Assembly: GCA_029939995.1 (NCBI GenBank)
Contig: JAOZRW010000024.1
Coordinates: 1 to 33,712 of the forward strand
Reading direction: 5' to 3'
DNA from: Acidimicrobiia bacterium
Lineage (GTDB): Bacteria > Actinomycetota > Acidimicrobiia > Spongiisociales > UBA5794
DNA: 33,712 nt
Positions 26,245-33,113 of the stretch are shown one piece after another; the stretch's first letter is position 1; each line of letters begins with the position of its first letter. Both the position numbers and the translations under genes were made by a program. The notes beneath the pieces are model-generated. The model searched no databases. It was given only the letters and a program-made list of their open reading frames with translations, and was not told the origin of the DNA.

Positions 26245-26430
26245 TCAGTCCTCTTCGAGCGTCGCCGGAACGAAGTCGCCGTCGAGCCACCGCAGGAACT
26301 GTTCCGTACACCTGAGGTCTTCCCCGACCGTCCTCATGTTCAGATTCGTCTCGATCAGGGCCGTCTCATACCGGTCGAGATCTTCACGGAGTTGCGCCAT
26401 CGTCCAGGATTCACGCTTCGGCTTGCCCAC
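26245..26430 (-). CDS. Small protein resembling a recombinase core-binding segment
   Basis: A 61-aa protein, starting at GTG with GAGGAG six bases upstream, which supports real translation. The sequence is helical: MAQLREDLDRYETALIETN, then NMRTVGEDLRCTEQFLRWL. The spacing of a Thr-Val and a terminal FLRWL resembles the SAM-like N-terminal core-binding domain of tyrosine recombinases (pattern T-x(3)-Y-x(3)-L-x-x-F-L-x-W-L). No catalytic recombinase domain follows, so this would be a standalone or remnant DNA-binding module. It lies between tRNA-Arg and tRNA-His on the same strand. Confidence 0.6.
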   Translation of the reverse strand: MGKPKRESWTMAQLREDLDRYETALIETNLNMRTVGEDLRCTEQFLRWLDGDFVPATLEED

Positions 26431-26535
26431 AAGTGCTCCTCATCTCTGATCGTCTCGCTTCACCATACGAACGCGAGCCGATCCTCCGACACGGACGGAC
26501 CTGTTCGAGGGAAGGGTTCGGAAGCGGGCGATCGG

Positions 26536-26609
26536 CACCCCCGGCACGACTCGAACGTGCAACCTGCGGATTAGAAGTCCGCTGCTCTATCCAGTTGAGC
26601 TACGGGGGC
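26536..26609 (-). tRNA. tRNA-Arg (TCT)
   Basis: Minus-strand cloverleaf: acceptor GCCCCCG/CGGGGGT, anticodon stem GCGGA/TCCGC with loop CTTCTAA (anticodon TCT), T-arm GCACG TTCGAGT CGTGC. CCA is not encoded. Confidence 0.95.
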
Positions 26610-26638
26610 AGGACATGTGAGCCCGGACGGGCCCGTGG

Positions 26639-26709
<71 letters not shown>

Positions 26710-26746
26710 GTGGTGCGACGGGAGGATAACCGCTCCCCGCCGTCAG

Positions 26747-26820
26747 TCGGGCTGGCCGGATTCGAACCGGCGACTTCTTGCTCCCAAAGCAAGCGCGCTA
26801 CCAAGCTGCGCTACAGCCCG
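26747..26820 (-). tRNA. tRNA-Pro (TGG)
   Basis: Minus-strand cloverleaf: acceptor CGGGCTG/CAGCCCG, anticodon stem CTTGC/GCAAG with loop TTTGGGA (anticodon TGG), T-arm CGCCGG TTCGAAT CCGG. It is the first tRNA of the minus-strand Pro-Gly-Arg series. Confidence 0.95.
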
Positions 26821-26845
26821 CAGACCGTTCCACGGTCGGTCCCGA

Positions 26846-26851
26846 ATCGTA
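26846..26851 (-). promoter_or_regulatory. Candidate -10 for the tRNA-Pro-Gly-Arg unit
   Basis: TACGAT on the minus strand, 25 bases upstream of the tRNA-Pro 5' end, in the 87-base divergent gap. The -35 is not clear. Confidence 0.35.
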
Positions 26852-26895
26852 CGGCCTTCGACATGCTACGGCCGGTTCGTGTCACATCCAGAGCG

Positions 26896-26901
26896 TACGT
26901 T
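26896..26901 (+). promoter_or_regulatory. Candidate -10 for leaderless transcription
   Basis: TACGTT fits the actinobacterial TANNNT -10 and lies six bases before the ATG at 26908. That spacing would put the transcription start at or next to the start codon, which also explains the absence of a Shine-Dalgarno. Confidence 0.4.
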
Positions 26902-26907
26902 GTCCCC

Positions 26908-27636
26908 ATGAGACCGGACATCCCGAACGACCTTCTCGCCCTCGCCCGGCAATGGGACGAACTCCACCGCTGGGAGCGTTCCGAACTCGGCAAAGCCCTC
27001 CGCCGCCTCGGACTCACGTACGGCGAGATCCGCGACATCATCCCGGTGCCGAAGGGAACCCTGTCGTACTGGTGCCGGGACGTCGACCTCACCCCCGCCC
27101 AGATCGCAGCGATCCGCGATCGATCCGATCCCGGTTCCCGCATCGGGATTCCAGTCGACACTCAACACAAGAGGCGCCACGAGATCGAGCGTATTCGCGC
27201 CGAGGCGCGAACGTATGCTGAGAGCCACATCGACGACGCATTCTTCGTCGCCGGAATCGCCCTCTACTGGGGAGAAGGGGCGAAGACGCGCAACAGCTGC
27301 TCGCTCACGAATGCCGATCCTGCCGCCTTGCGAGCCTTCATCGCGTGGATTCGCTCGTACGTCGATGCCGATGCGGAGTTCGTTCTCTCTCTCCATCTCC
27401 ACGAAGGAAACGACGATCGATCGTCTCAGGCCTACTGGCGGCGCCAACTTGGGTTGGTCGACGCACCGTTTACAAGGACTTTCATCAAGCCCAGGGGAAC
27501 CGGTCATCGGAAGAACCAACTCCCTCACGGTGTCTGCCGAGTCCGGATGCGAAATCCCGCGGACCATTGGAACCGAATCATGGTCTGGATCGAGGTTGTC
27601 CGTGCTCACTTCGGCGCGCTATTGGCTCGCACCTGA
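26908..27636 (+). CDS. HTH protein with possible LAGLIDADG-like segment
   Basis: A 242-aa protein that I do not recognise as a named family. Residues 29-62 look like a helix-turn-helix (GLTYGEIRDIIPVPKGTLSYW), of the type found in resolvases and small regulators. After a charged linker (85-108), FFVAGIALYWGEGAKT (112-127) resembles the helix of LAGLIDADG proteins (hydrophobic-A-G-hydrophobic ... W/D-G-E-G). LTNADP, FIAWIR, LHLHEGNDD and TFIKPRGTGHRKN follow. That pattern suggests a DNA-binding or nuclease-like fold, but the catalytic acidic residue and fold are inference. ATG at 26908 is likely leaderless; the open frame further upstream is tRNA-Pro sequence. It stands alone on the plus strand, 13 bases from tRNA-Lys. 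Confidence 0.7.
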   Translation: MRPDIPNDLLALARQWDELHRWERSELGKALRRLGLTYGEIRDIIPVPKGTLSYWCRDVDLTPAQIAAIRDRSDPGSRIGIPVDTQHKRRHEIERIRAEARTYAESHIDDAFFVAGIALYWGEGAKTRNSCSLTNADPAALRAFIAWIRSYVDADAEFVLSLHLHEGNDDRSSQAYWRRQLGLVDAPFTRTFIKPRGTGHRKNQLPHGVCRVRMRNPADHWNRIMVWIEVVRAHFGALLART

Positions 27637-27649
27637 TAACCTCACCTGC

Positions 27650-27723
27650 GGGCCGCTAGCTCAACCAGGCAGAGCACTCGGCTCTTAACCGAGGTGTTGT
27701 GGGTTCGATTCCCACGCGGCCCA
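27650..27723 (+). tRNA. tRNA-Lys (CTT)
   Basis: Plus-strand cloverleaf: acceptor GGGCCGC/GCGGCCC, D-arm GCTC/GAGC, anticodon stem CTCGG/CCGAG with loop CTCTTAA (anticodon CTT), T-arm GTGGG TTCGATT CCCAC, discriminator A. CCA is not encoded. Confidence 0.96.
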
Positions 27724-27749
27724 CAATCCTGGACTCATACCAGGGCAGA

Positions 27750-27769
27750 AGTCCCCATCCGCGGGGGCT
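27750..27769 (+). terminator. Possible terminator after tRNA-Lys
   Basis: AGTCCCC and GGGGGCT pair over 7 bp (one G-T) with a 6-base loop, 26 bases past tRNA-Lys. Only TTCGTC follows, so the T-run is weak. Confidence 0.4.
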
Positions 27770-27813
27770 TCGTCGCGTCATGGCACAATGACGACAACCG
27801 AATAGACAGACAA

Positions 27814-27897
27814 GCGGGCGTGGCGGAAATGGAAGACGCGCCAGGTTTAGGTCCTGGTGGGTGAAAGCCCGTGGGGGTTCGAGTCCCTCCGTCCGCA
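27814..27897 (+). tRNA. tRNA-Leu (TAG)
   Basis: An 84-base class II tRNA: acceptor GCGGGCG/CGTCCGC, anticodon stem CCAGG/CCTGG with loop TTTAGGT (anticodon TAG), a long variable arm (TGGGTGAAAGCCCG) and T-loop TTCGAGT. It is convergent with rdgB. A CACAAT -10-like element lies about 30 bases upstream. Confidence 0.95.
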
Positions 27898-27954
27898 CTC
27901 AGTCGCCCGGCATGCATCTATACAGGTCGCATGTGTTGTCACGGACCGGGTTGA

Positions 27955-28551
27955 TCAGAGATCCGGATGCCCCTCGAGGGCGTCCGCGAGGGCCCGGAGG
28001 GCGCGGGCGCGATGAGAGATCTCGTTCTTCTCGGCGTCGCTCATCTCCCCGTAGGTGCGGTCCCCGACGAGGAACACGGAGTCGTAGCCGAAGCCCCCAT
28101 CTCCTCTCCGCTCGGTCGTGATGGAGCCTTCGACGACCCCCTCGACCACGACCGGATCCGCTCCGGGGATCACGAACGCCACGGCCGTCCGGAAACGGGC
28201 CGTGCGGTCCTCAACGCCGTGCATCTCTGAGAGCAGCCGGTCGACGTTCGCTTCATACGAGCCTTCCGGACCGGCGAAGCGAGCGCTGAAGACGCCGGGT
28301 CGGCCGTCGAGGGCGTCGACTTCGAGACCGGTGTCGTCGGCGAGCGCCGGGAGCCCGGTCGCCCGGGACACCGCCGTCGCCTTGAGCAACGCGTTGCCTT
28401 CGAGGGTGTCCTCGGTCTCCTCGACGTCCGGCCAGTCAAGGTCCCGAACGATCTCCCACGGATGCTCCATGGCGGCGAGGACCGCTTCGACCTCCCGGAT
28501 CTTGTCGGGGTTCTTCGAAGCGACGACGACGCGGTGAACGACCTCGCTCAT
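27955..28551 (-). CDS. rdgB: XTP/dITP diphosphatase (non-canonical purine NTPase)
   Basis: A 198-aa Ham1/RdgB-type pyrophosphatase that removes dITP and XTP from nucleotide pools. [11 protein letters not shown] (11-21) is the SxNxxK motif, [11 protein letters not shown] (71-81) contains the catalytic acid, and FGYDSVF and SHRARALR complete the set. Length is standard. Its ATG overlaps the rph stop (ATGA), so it is translationally coupled; rph-rdgB is a common actinobacterial pair. It ends 57 bases from tRNA-Leu. Confidence 0.97.
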   Translation of the reverse strand: MSEVVHRVVVASKNPDKIREVEAVLAAMEHPWEIVRDLDWPDVEETEDTLEGNALLKATAVSRATGLPALADDTGLEVDALDGRPGVFSARFAGPEGSYEANVDRLLSEMHGVEDRTARFRTAVAFVIPGADPVVVEGVVEGSITTERRGDGGFGYDSVFLVGDRTYGEMSDAEKNEISHRARALRALADALEGHPDL

Positions 28552-29249
28552 GCCCGCGCCGTGCGCTGCTCTTCGACGAGTTCGGCGATGCCGGCCGATG
28601 CGAGGTCCAGCAGTTGCTCGAGCTGGTCCCGGTCGAACGGATCGCCCTCGGCGGTCCCCTGGACTTCGACGAACTTGCCTGATCCGGTCATGACGACGTT
28701 GGCGTCGACGTCGGCGCCCACGTCCTCCGTGTACTCCAGATCGAGGAGCGCTTCTCCGTCGACCATGCCGACCGAGATGGCGGCCACGTGGTCGGTGAGC
28801 GGAGAAACCTCCATCTTCCCTTCGGCGATCCGTTGATCGAACGCGTCGGAGAGAGCGATCCACGCTCCGGTAATCGACGCCGTCCTCGTCCCGCCGTCCG
28901 CCTGGATGACGTCGCAGTCGACCCGGGCGGTCACCGATCCCATCGCTTTCATGTCGACGACGGCCCGTAGCGATCGGCCGATGAGCCGCTGGATCTCCTT
29001 GGTACGGCCGCCCTCGATCGCGTTGCGGCGGACCCGCTGTGGACTGGACCCGGGCAGCATGGCGTACTCGGCCGTCACCCATCCCTCCCCCGAGTCGCGC
29101 ATCCATCGAGGAACGTCCTCGTCGAACGCGACGGTGCACAGAACACGGGTCTTCCCCATCTCGATGAGCACCGATCCGGGCGTCATCTCGGTGAATCCAC
29201 GCGTGATGCGGACGGGTCTCAGCTCGTCCAGGCCTCGGTCTGTTCTCAT
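28548..29249 (-). CDS. rph: Ribonuclease PH
   Basis: A 233-aa phosphorolytic 3'-5' exoribonuclease that trims tRNA 3' ends. Diagnostic segments are [15 protein letters not shown] at the N-terminus, [50 protein letters not shown], and [18 protein letters not shown]. Length is standard. It overlaps both neighbours by four bases (ATGA with the upstream hydrolase and with rdgB). Confidence 0.97.
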   Translation of the reverse strand: MRTDRGLDELRPVRITRGFTEMTPGSVLIEMGKTRVLCTVAFDEDVPRWMRDSGEGWVTAEYAMLPGSSPQRVRRNAIEGGRTKEIQRLIGRSLRAVVDMKAMGSVTARVDCDVIQADGGTRTASITGAWIALSDAFDQRIAEGKMEVSPLTDHVAAISVGMVDGEALLDLEYTEDVGADVDANVVMTGSGKFVEVQGTAEGDPFDRDQLEQLLDLASAGIAELVEEQRTARA

Positions 29250-30010
29250 CGGTCCTCCCCGATCGTGATGGTTGCTCCCGGCACGGCCAGGATGATCTCT
29301 CCGTCGTAGTTCTCCGCCGCTTCCTCGACCGCCCGTTCGGGATCGACCCCGGTGGCGAGATGCGTGACGACGAGTGTCTCCACGCCGGCGGCGGCAGCGA
29401 TCTCCCCCGCTTCATACGCCGTCAAGTGGTAGGGATAGCTCTGGTCGGTCCTGCGTCCGACGATCGACGCCTCGCAGAGCAGCACGTCGGCTCCCCGCGC
29501 GAGCTCCGGAAGGTCGGATCCGGGTCCCGTGTCGCCGGAGTAGACGACGGATCCGTCCGGGGTGTCGAAGCGGGTGACGACCGCCGGCACCGGATGGACG
29601 GCTTCACCGAAGTGAATGGACACCTCGTCGATCTTGACCGTCGATCCGGCATCGACCTCGGCGAAGTCGAACACCGTGAAGAACACATGCTCCCCGGTCG
29701 CTCCTGCGAACGCCGCGAAGTGGTCCTTCGCCTCCCCGGGGGCGAGCACCGGAACCGGTAGTTCGCCGGACGGACCGAACCCGAGATACCCGTAGAGGCC
29801 GAAGAGGTCCGAGCAGTGGTCGACGTGGAGGTGGCTCAGGATCACTCCATCCAACTGCCCGGGGTCGACACGGCGGGCGAGTTCCATGAACGTGCCCGTC
29901 CCGGCGTCGAGCCAGAACGACATTCCCGCCGTTTCGAGCAGGTAACCCGAAGCAGGGTTGGTACGGGTCGGGGTCCCACCGGAGGAACCGAGGACGGTGA
30001 GTCGGGTCAT
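29246..30010 (-). CDS. Metallo-beta-lactamase-fold hydrolase, Rv1339-like
   Basis: A 254-aa MBL-fold hydrolase of the RNase Z/phosphodiesterase-like group. The metal-binding HLHVDH is at 60-65; SGDTG near 158 and VTHLATG near 215 supply further ligands. No signal peptide is seen. It precedes rph with an ATGA overlap, as does M. tuberculosis Rv1339, reported to hydrolyse cAMP. By position and type I infer a related cyclic-nucleotide phosphodiesterase, but a role in RNA or other phosphodiester cleavage cannot be excluded. No RNase Z exosite arm is evident. Confidence 0.85.
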   Translation of the reverse strand: MTRLTVLGSSGGTPTRTNPASGYLLETAGMSFWLDAGTGTFMELARRVDPGQLDGVILSHLHVDHCSDLFGLYGYLGFGPSGELPVPVLAPGEAKDHFAAFAGATGEHVFFTVFDFAEVDAGSTVKIDEVSIHFGEAVHPVPAVVTRFDTPDGSVVYSGDTGPGSDLPELARGADVLLCEASIVGRRTDQSYPYHLTAYEAGEIAAAAGVETLVVTHLATGVDPERAVEEAAENYDGEIILAVPGATITIGEDR

Positions 30011-30019
30011 GGGTCGAGG

Positions 30020-30622
30020 TTACCGGCGTTCGATCCCGACGGGTGACCCTGCACCGTCCTCGTAGCGCCACGCTTGCACGGAGATCCGTCCCGCTTCGAC
30101 GCCGACGATGAAGTTGACCCACCCCGGTTCCGTCCCACCATCGAGGTCGGCTTCGGAGGGGATCGGGGCCGAATCCGGGTGGGAGTGGAACGACCCGACG
30201 ATCTCCCAGCCGTTCGACGTGGCGTCCCGCCATGCGGCGAAGTGCTCGGCGGGATCGAGCGTGAACCGGTCCGGGGCCTCATCGAGGTTGCGCATCGGGT
30301 AGATCCCGGCGATCTCGCCCCCGGTGCCGGCGAGGAGCCCGCACGCTTCGAGCGGGGCCGCGGACCGGGCGTGGGCGACCATGGATTCGAGGATCTCCCC
30401 CGGGACGGCGACGACGTCGATCCCGAGCGATTCTCTGGCGTCCGGGAGATCGTCCGGTGTCACGACGACCCTCACGCCGTATCGCGAGTAGAAGCCGGGG
30501 TTGAGACCGCCTTCGTCGTCGGCGATCACGATCGCGTCGATGCCGTCGGCTTCGAGTCGTGCCTTCGCGATCTCGGCATCCGAACGGGTCGTGTAGACGG
30601 AGACGGTGGCCAGATCGCTCAC
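30020..30622 (-). CDS. DUF2007-JAMM/MPN metalloprotease fusion
   Basis: A 200-aa two-domain protein. Residues 4-66 (VSVYTTRSDAEIAKARLEADGI ending in a VVVTPDDLPDARESL segment) match the DUF2007 pattern, a small ACT/PII-like putative signalling domain. Residues 75-200 are a JAMM/MPN+ metalloprotease of the Mec type: E92 (EACGLLAG), then FHSHPDSAPIPSEADL with H146, H148, S156 and D159, the full zinc motif. M. tuberculosis Mec removes cysteine from the CysO carrier protein in cysteine synthesis and maps near rph-rdgB; no cysO or cysM is seen here. The start is GTG overlapping the arginine deiminase stop (GTGA). The fusion is unusual for this family, and the substrate is unknown. Confidence 0.85.
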   Translation of the reverse strand: MSDLATVSVYTTRSDAEIAKARLEADGIDAIVIADDEGGLNPGFYSRYGVRVVVTPDDLPDARESLGIDVVAVPGEILESMVAHARSAAPLEACGLLAGTGGEIAGIYPMRNLDEAPDRFTLDPAEHFAAWRDATSNGWEIVGSFHSHPDSAPIPSEADLDGGTEPGWVNFIVGVEAGRISVQAWRYEDGAGSPVGIERR

Positions 30623-31851
30623 GACAGCGGATCCCGCAACAGCGGTTGGGTCATACAGCGGCTCCCGCCGCGGCCCCGACCGAGCTCGGAGGCGTCGAGT
30701 TCGAGGACCTCGATGCCGCTGTCCCGCAGCCGCCGGTTCGTCTCCTGGTTCCGCTGGTAGGCGATGACGACGCCCGGTGCGATGGCGAACGTGTTGTTGC
30801 CGTCGTCCCATTGCTCGCGGAGGCGGCCGATGGCGTCTCCCCCGGTCGGGACGAACTCGAGGTCGTCCCGGCCGAGAGCGACTCGCAAGGCGGAGGTCAG
30901 GCCTTCACACGTCTCGATCTCGAGCGATCGAACGACCCCCGGCCGGATGACGTGCACATCGACGCCTTCGAGCATGCCGGGGAACACGTTGAACTTGTTC
31001 TCGTCGACCATGGTGAGCACCGTGTCGAGGTGCATGACCGCGCGTTCCTTGCGGAGGTGGACGACGATGACCCGTTCCACCGTGGATCGCTCGAAGAGGT
31101 TGCGGGCCAGCAGTTCGACGGCAGCCGGGCTGGTTCTTTCGCCGAGGCCGACCATGACCGTCGTCTCCGACAGGACGAGCACGTCTCCCCCTTCGATGCT
31201 CGCAGGGAACCGTTCGTCCGGACCGTCGCCGAACAGAACCGGCAGATCGGACCCGGCGAACCGCGGATGATGCTCGTAGACGGCGCGAACGAGCGTCGAT
31301 TCGGGCTGGCGGGCGGGCGTCGCGAGAACGCTCAGCATGAGGCCGTTCCCGATCCACGCGGCGTTATCGCGCATGAACAGCAGGTTCGGAAGCGGCCGGA
31401 GCACGTAGTGGAAGCGGTCGGCGACGAGGTCGGCGAAGAGGTGATCGACGCCCCACTCCCGCAGCTCGGACTCGAGGAGACCGCCGATGAGGATGTCGCG
31501 GATCTGCTCGACGGGTCGTTCACGGAGCGCCGGCCGCATGGTCTCCGCGACCCGCAGGCCGACCCGTGCCGGGCTGAACACGTTGTCGATGAGGGCGTCG
31601 CGCACGTGCTCGTCCTCCATCACGTCGCACAGCAGCTCCTCGAAGTACACGACCTCGGCACCCCGGGAGCGGAGCATGTCGGCGAATCGATCGTGCTCCT
31701 CCTGGGCCCGTTCAAGCCAGAGCAGGTCGTCGAAGAGAAGCGCTTCCTTGTTCTCGGGTGTGATGCGGGCGATCTCGATGCCGGGCCGGTGCACCATCAC
31801 CGAACGGAGCGGTCCGATCTCCGATCCGATATGTGGGGTGAGCCGATCCAT
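30619..31851 (-). CDS. arcA: Arginine deiminase
   Basis: A 410-aa guanidino-group-modifying enzyme that converts arginine to citrulline and ammonia. RSVMVHRPG near the N-terminus, PNLLFMRD (D162), EGGD (220-223), MHLDTVLTMVD (H274, D276) and the C-terminal GGSRCMTQPL with the nucleophile C399 are all present. Length fits arginine deiminase. The expected partners arcB, arcC and arcD are not in the window, so the product is not obviously channelled to carbamoyl phosphate and ATP. The ATG at 31851 begins MDRLTPHIGSEIGPL; upstream open sequence belongs to the GNAT gene. It ends with a GTGA overlap on the JAMM gene. Confidence 0.94.
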   Translation of the reverse strand: MDRLTPHIGSEIGPLRSVMVHRPGIEIARITPENKEALLFDDLLWLERAQEEHDRFADMLRSRGAEVVYFEELLCDVMEDEHVRDALIDNVFSPARVGLRVAETMRPALRERPVEQIRDILIGGLLESELREWGVDHLFADLVADRFHYVLRPLPNLLFMRDNAAWIGNGLMLSVLATPARQPESTLVRAVYEHHPRFAGSDLPVLFGDGPDERFPASIEGGDVLVLSETTVMVGLGERTSPAAVELLARNLFERSTVERVIVVHLRKERAVMHLDTVLTMVDENKFNVFPGMLEGVDVHVIRPGVVRSLEIETCEGLTSALRVALGRDDLEFVPTGGDAIGRLREQWDDGNNTFAIAPGVVIAYQRNQETNRRLRDSGIEVLELDASELGRGRGGSRCMTQPLLRDPLS

Positions 31852-31862
31852 GAGCGTCGACC

Positions 31863-32816
31863 CTACAGGCTCTTGGCGTACTCGACGATCCCGAGACGCG
31901 GTTCGAAGCCGAGCCGCTCGTTGACCGCGAGCATGGGAGCGTTCGATCGAGCGTTGTCGGTTCGGATCGTCGTGTAGCCGCTCCCTTTCGCCCAGGTCGC
32001 CGCCGCAGCTTTGAGAGCGAGGGCGATGCCCCGGCGACGGTAGCTGCTCCGCACCCCCGTGAGGTCTTGTGAGACGGCCGTCGGATCCTCGTCGACGAGC
32101 TTCGGCTCGGTGAGGCCGATCATCCCATTGCCGTCCAGGGCGATGAGGAATCCGTCGGCGAGCAGCTCCCGTCCGAGCGATCTCGCTGCGAAGTCCTCGA
32201 ACGGAACCTCGGCGATCTCGTGGGCAGAGGGCACCTCCCGTTCGAGCTCGACGTAGAGGCGATGCAGTTCCCGCTCCCACCCGGGACGCACGTCGCGGAG
32301 TTCGGCGACGGTCGCGAATCGGATTCCCTGTGATAGAACGCTGTCGATGGCGGGCAGCCACCGGTCGGGATCGAATCGGCCGAGGTCGAGGGTGGATCGC
32401 CACCATCGGTCGACCTCGACGAACCCCGCCCGCCGGAGGAAACGATTGCTCCGATTGTCCGGCTCGTCGGCCTGGGCGAGCAGACGTCGAGCGCCTGCAT
32501 CCCTCACACTCGTCTCGACCCGTTCGAGCAACGCGCGCCCATGTCCACGATGCTGGTGACCCGGGTGCACGACGACGTTCGTGATGAGCGCCCCGTCCTC
32601 GTACCACGGTGTCTGATAGAAGGATCCGGATCCGACGATATCGCCCCGGTCGATCGCGAGCCAGCGTGACTGGATGCGTCCGGAGCGGCGCTGCGCCCGC
32701 TCCCAGTCGAGGAGTTCGGCCACTGAGAGATACTCGTCGGGTTGTGCGGCGTGAACGACCCGAACGACGGCGTCGTGGTCGTAGTCGTCGTACCGGGCCA
32801 GTCGGTATTCGATCAT
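31863..32816 (-). CDS. Tandem-GNAT acetyltransferase
   Basis: A 317-aa protein with two GNAT domains. The first (about 1-150) has the acetyl-CoA loop QHRGHG (88-93) after VVVHPGH; the second (about 170-317) has YRRRGIA (259-265), followed by TDNARSNAPMLAVNERLGF, typical of the family. Mycothiol synthase MshD has a similar two-domain layout, but substrate cannot be assigned. ATG at 32816 was chosen because it begins at the first strand (MIEYRLARYDDYD); the open frame upstream lies in the structured leader. It is the first gene of an operon with arginine deiminase 11 bases downstream. Confidence 0.85.
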   Translation of the reverse strand: MIEYRLARYDDYDHDAVVRVVHAAQPDEYLSVAELLDWERAQRRSGRIQSRWLAIDRGDIVGSGSFYQTPWYEDGALITNVVVHPGHQHRGHGRALLERVETSVRDAGARRLLAQADEPDNRSNRFLRRAGFVEVDRWWRSTLDLGRFDPDRWLPAIDSVLSQGIRFATVAELRDVRPGWERELHRLYVELEREVPSAHEIAEVPFEDFAARSLGRELLADGFLIALDGNGMIGLTEPKLVDEDPTAVSQDLTGVRSSYRRRGIALALKAAAATWAKGSGYTTIRTDNARSNAPMLAVNERLGFEPRLGIVEYAKSL

Positions 32817-32836
32817 CGGCCCCCGAGCATGGTGAA

Positions 32837-32973
32837 ACCCGGAGACGCTTCGGCGATGTGATCGCCGCCGTGGGAGGACCAACCCACGGGTCTCCGGGTA
32901 ACGGTGGTCCGAGTTGGAGTCGCCACCTTCCTCCTGGGAGGAACGGCTGCTCCTTTCGTACGGTGCGGCCGTT
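32837..32973 (-). ncRNA. Multi-hairpin structured leader (class unknown)
   Basis: Inverted repeats cover nearly all of this 137-base stretch. Outer stem ACCCGGAGAC (32837-32846) with GTCTCCGGGT (32890-32899) is a perfect 10 bp and encloses two hairpins: GGCGAT/ATCGCC (32852-32866) and CCGTGGG/CCCACGG (32868-32889). Beside it lie GGTGG..CGA/TCG..CCACC (32903-32927), TTCCTC/GAGGAA (32928-32943) and AACGGCTGC/GCGGCCGTT (32942-32973). I could not match it to RNase P, tmRNA, SRP or a riboswitch class that I know. It lies 20 bases before the GNAT start, so a 5' UTR element of that operon is most likely; direction is inferred. Confidence 0.55.
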
Positions 32974-33016
32974 AGCGCCCGGCCACCTCCAGGGTCCTAT
33001 ACGAACTTTCAGTCAA
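32972..33016 (-). CDS. Possible 14-codon leader peptide
   Basis: A consensus Shine-Dalgarno AGGAGGT (33025-33031, minus strand) is followed eight bases later by a TTG that opens [14 protein letters not shown] and a TAA. The stop coincides with the base of the first hairpin of the structured leader. Two arginine codons (AGG and CGC) occur. The arrangement resembles attenuation leaders, but the start codon is TTG and the peptide is short, so chance remains possible. Confidence 0.35.
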   Translation of the reverse strand: MTESSYRTLEVAGR

Positions 33017-33047
33017 AGTGGACCACCTCCTCTCTCTGGTATCGACC

Positions 33048-33053
33048 ATTGTG
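33048..33053 (-). promoter_or_regulatory. Candidate -10 for the GNAT-arcA operon
   Basis: CACAAT on the minus strand, 17 bases upstream of the AGGAGGT ribosome-binding site of the leader peptide. Four of six positions match the -10 consensus; the -35 is unclear. Confidence 0.3.
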
Positions 33054-33113
33054 GCACATGAATCGATTTCCGGCGACGGTATCGTGACGACTCAGCGATC
33101 GGGCGGGTGGAAC

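Noticed and set aside
30619-32607. 662-codon minus-strand frame ending with arginine deiminase
   Set aside because: Only the part from 31851 encodes the enzyme; the upstream part reads the GNAT gene out of frame.
32820-33040. RNase P RNA, tmRNA, SRP RNA or a 16S 3' end (GGACCACCTCCTCT resembles the 16S terminus)
   Set aside because: None of the conserved cores of these RNAs is present, and the 16S-like stretch is explained as the complement of an AGGAGGT ribosome-binding site.
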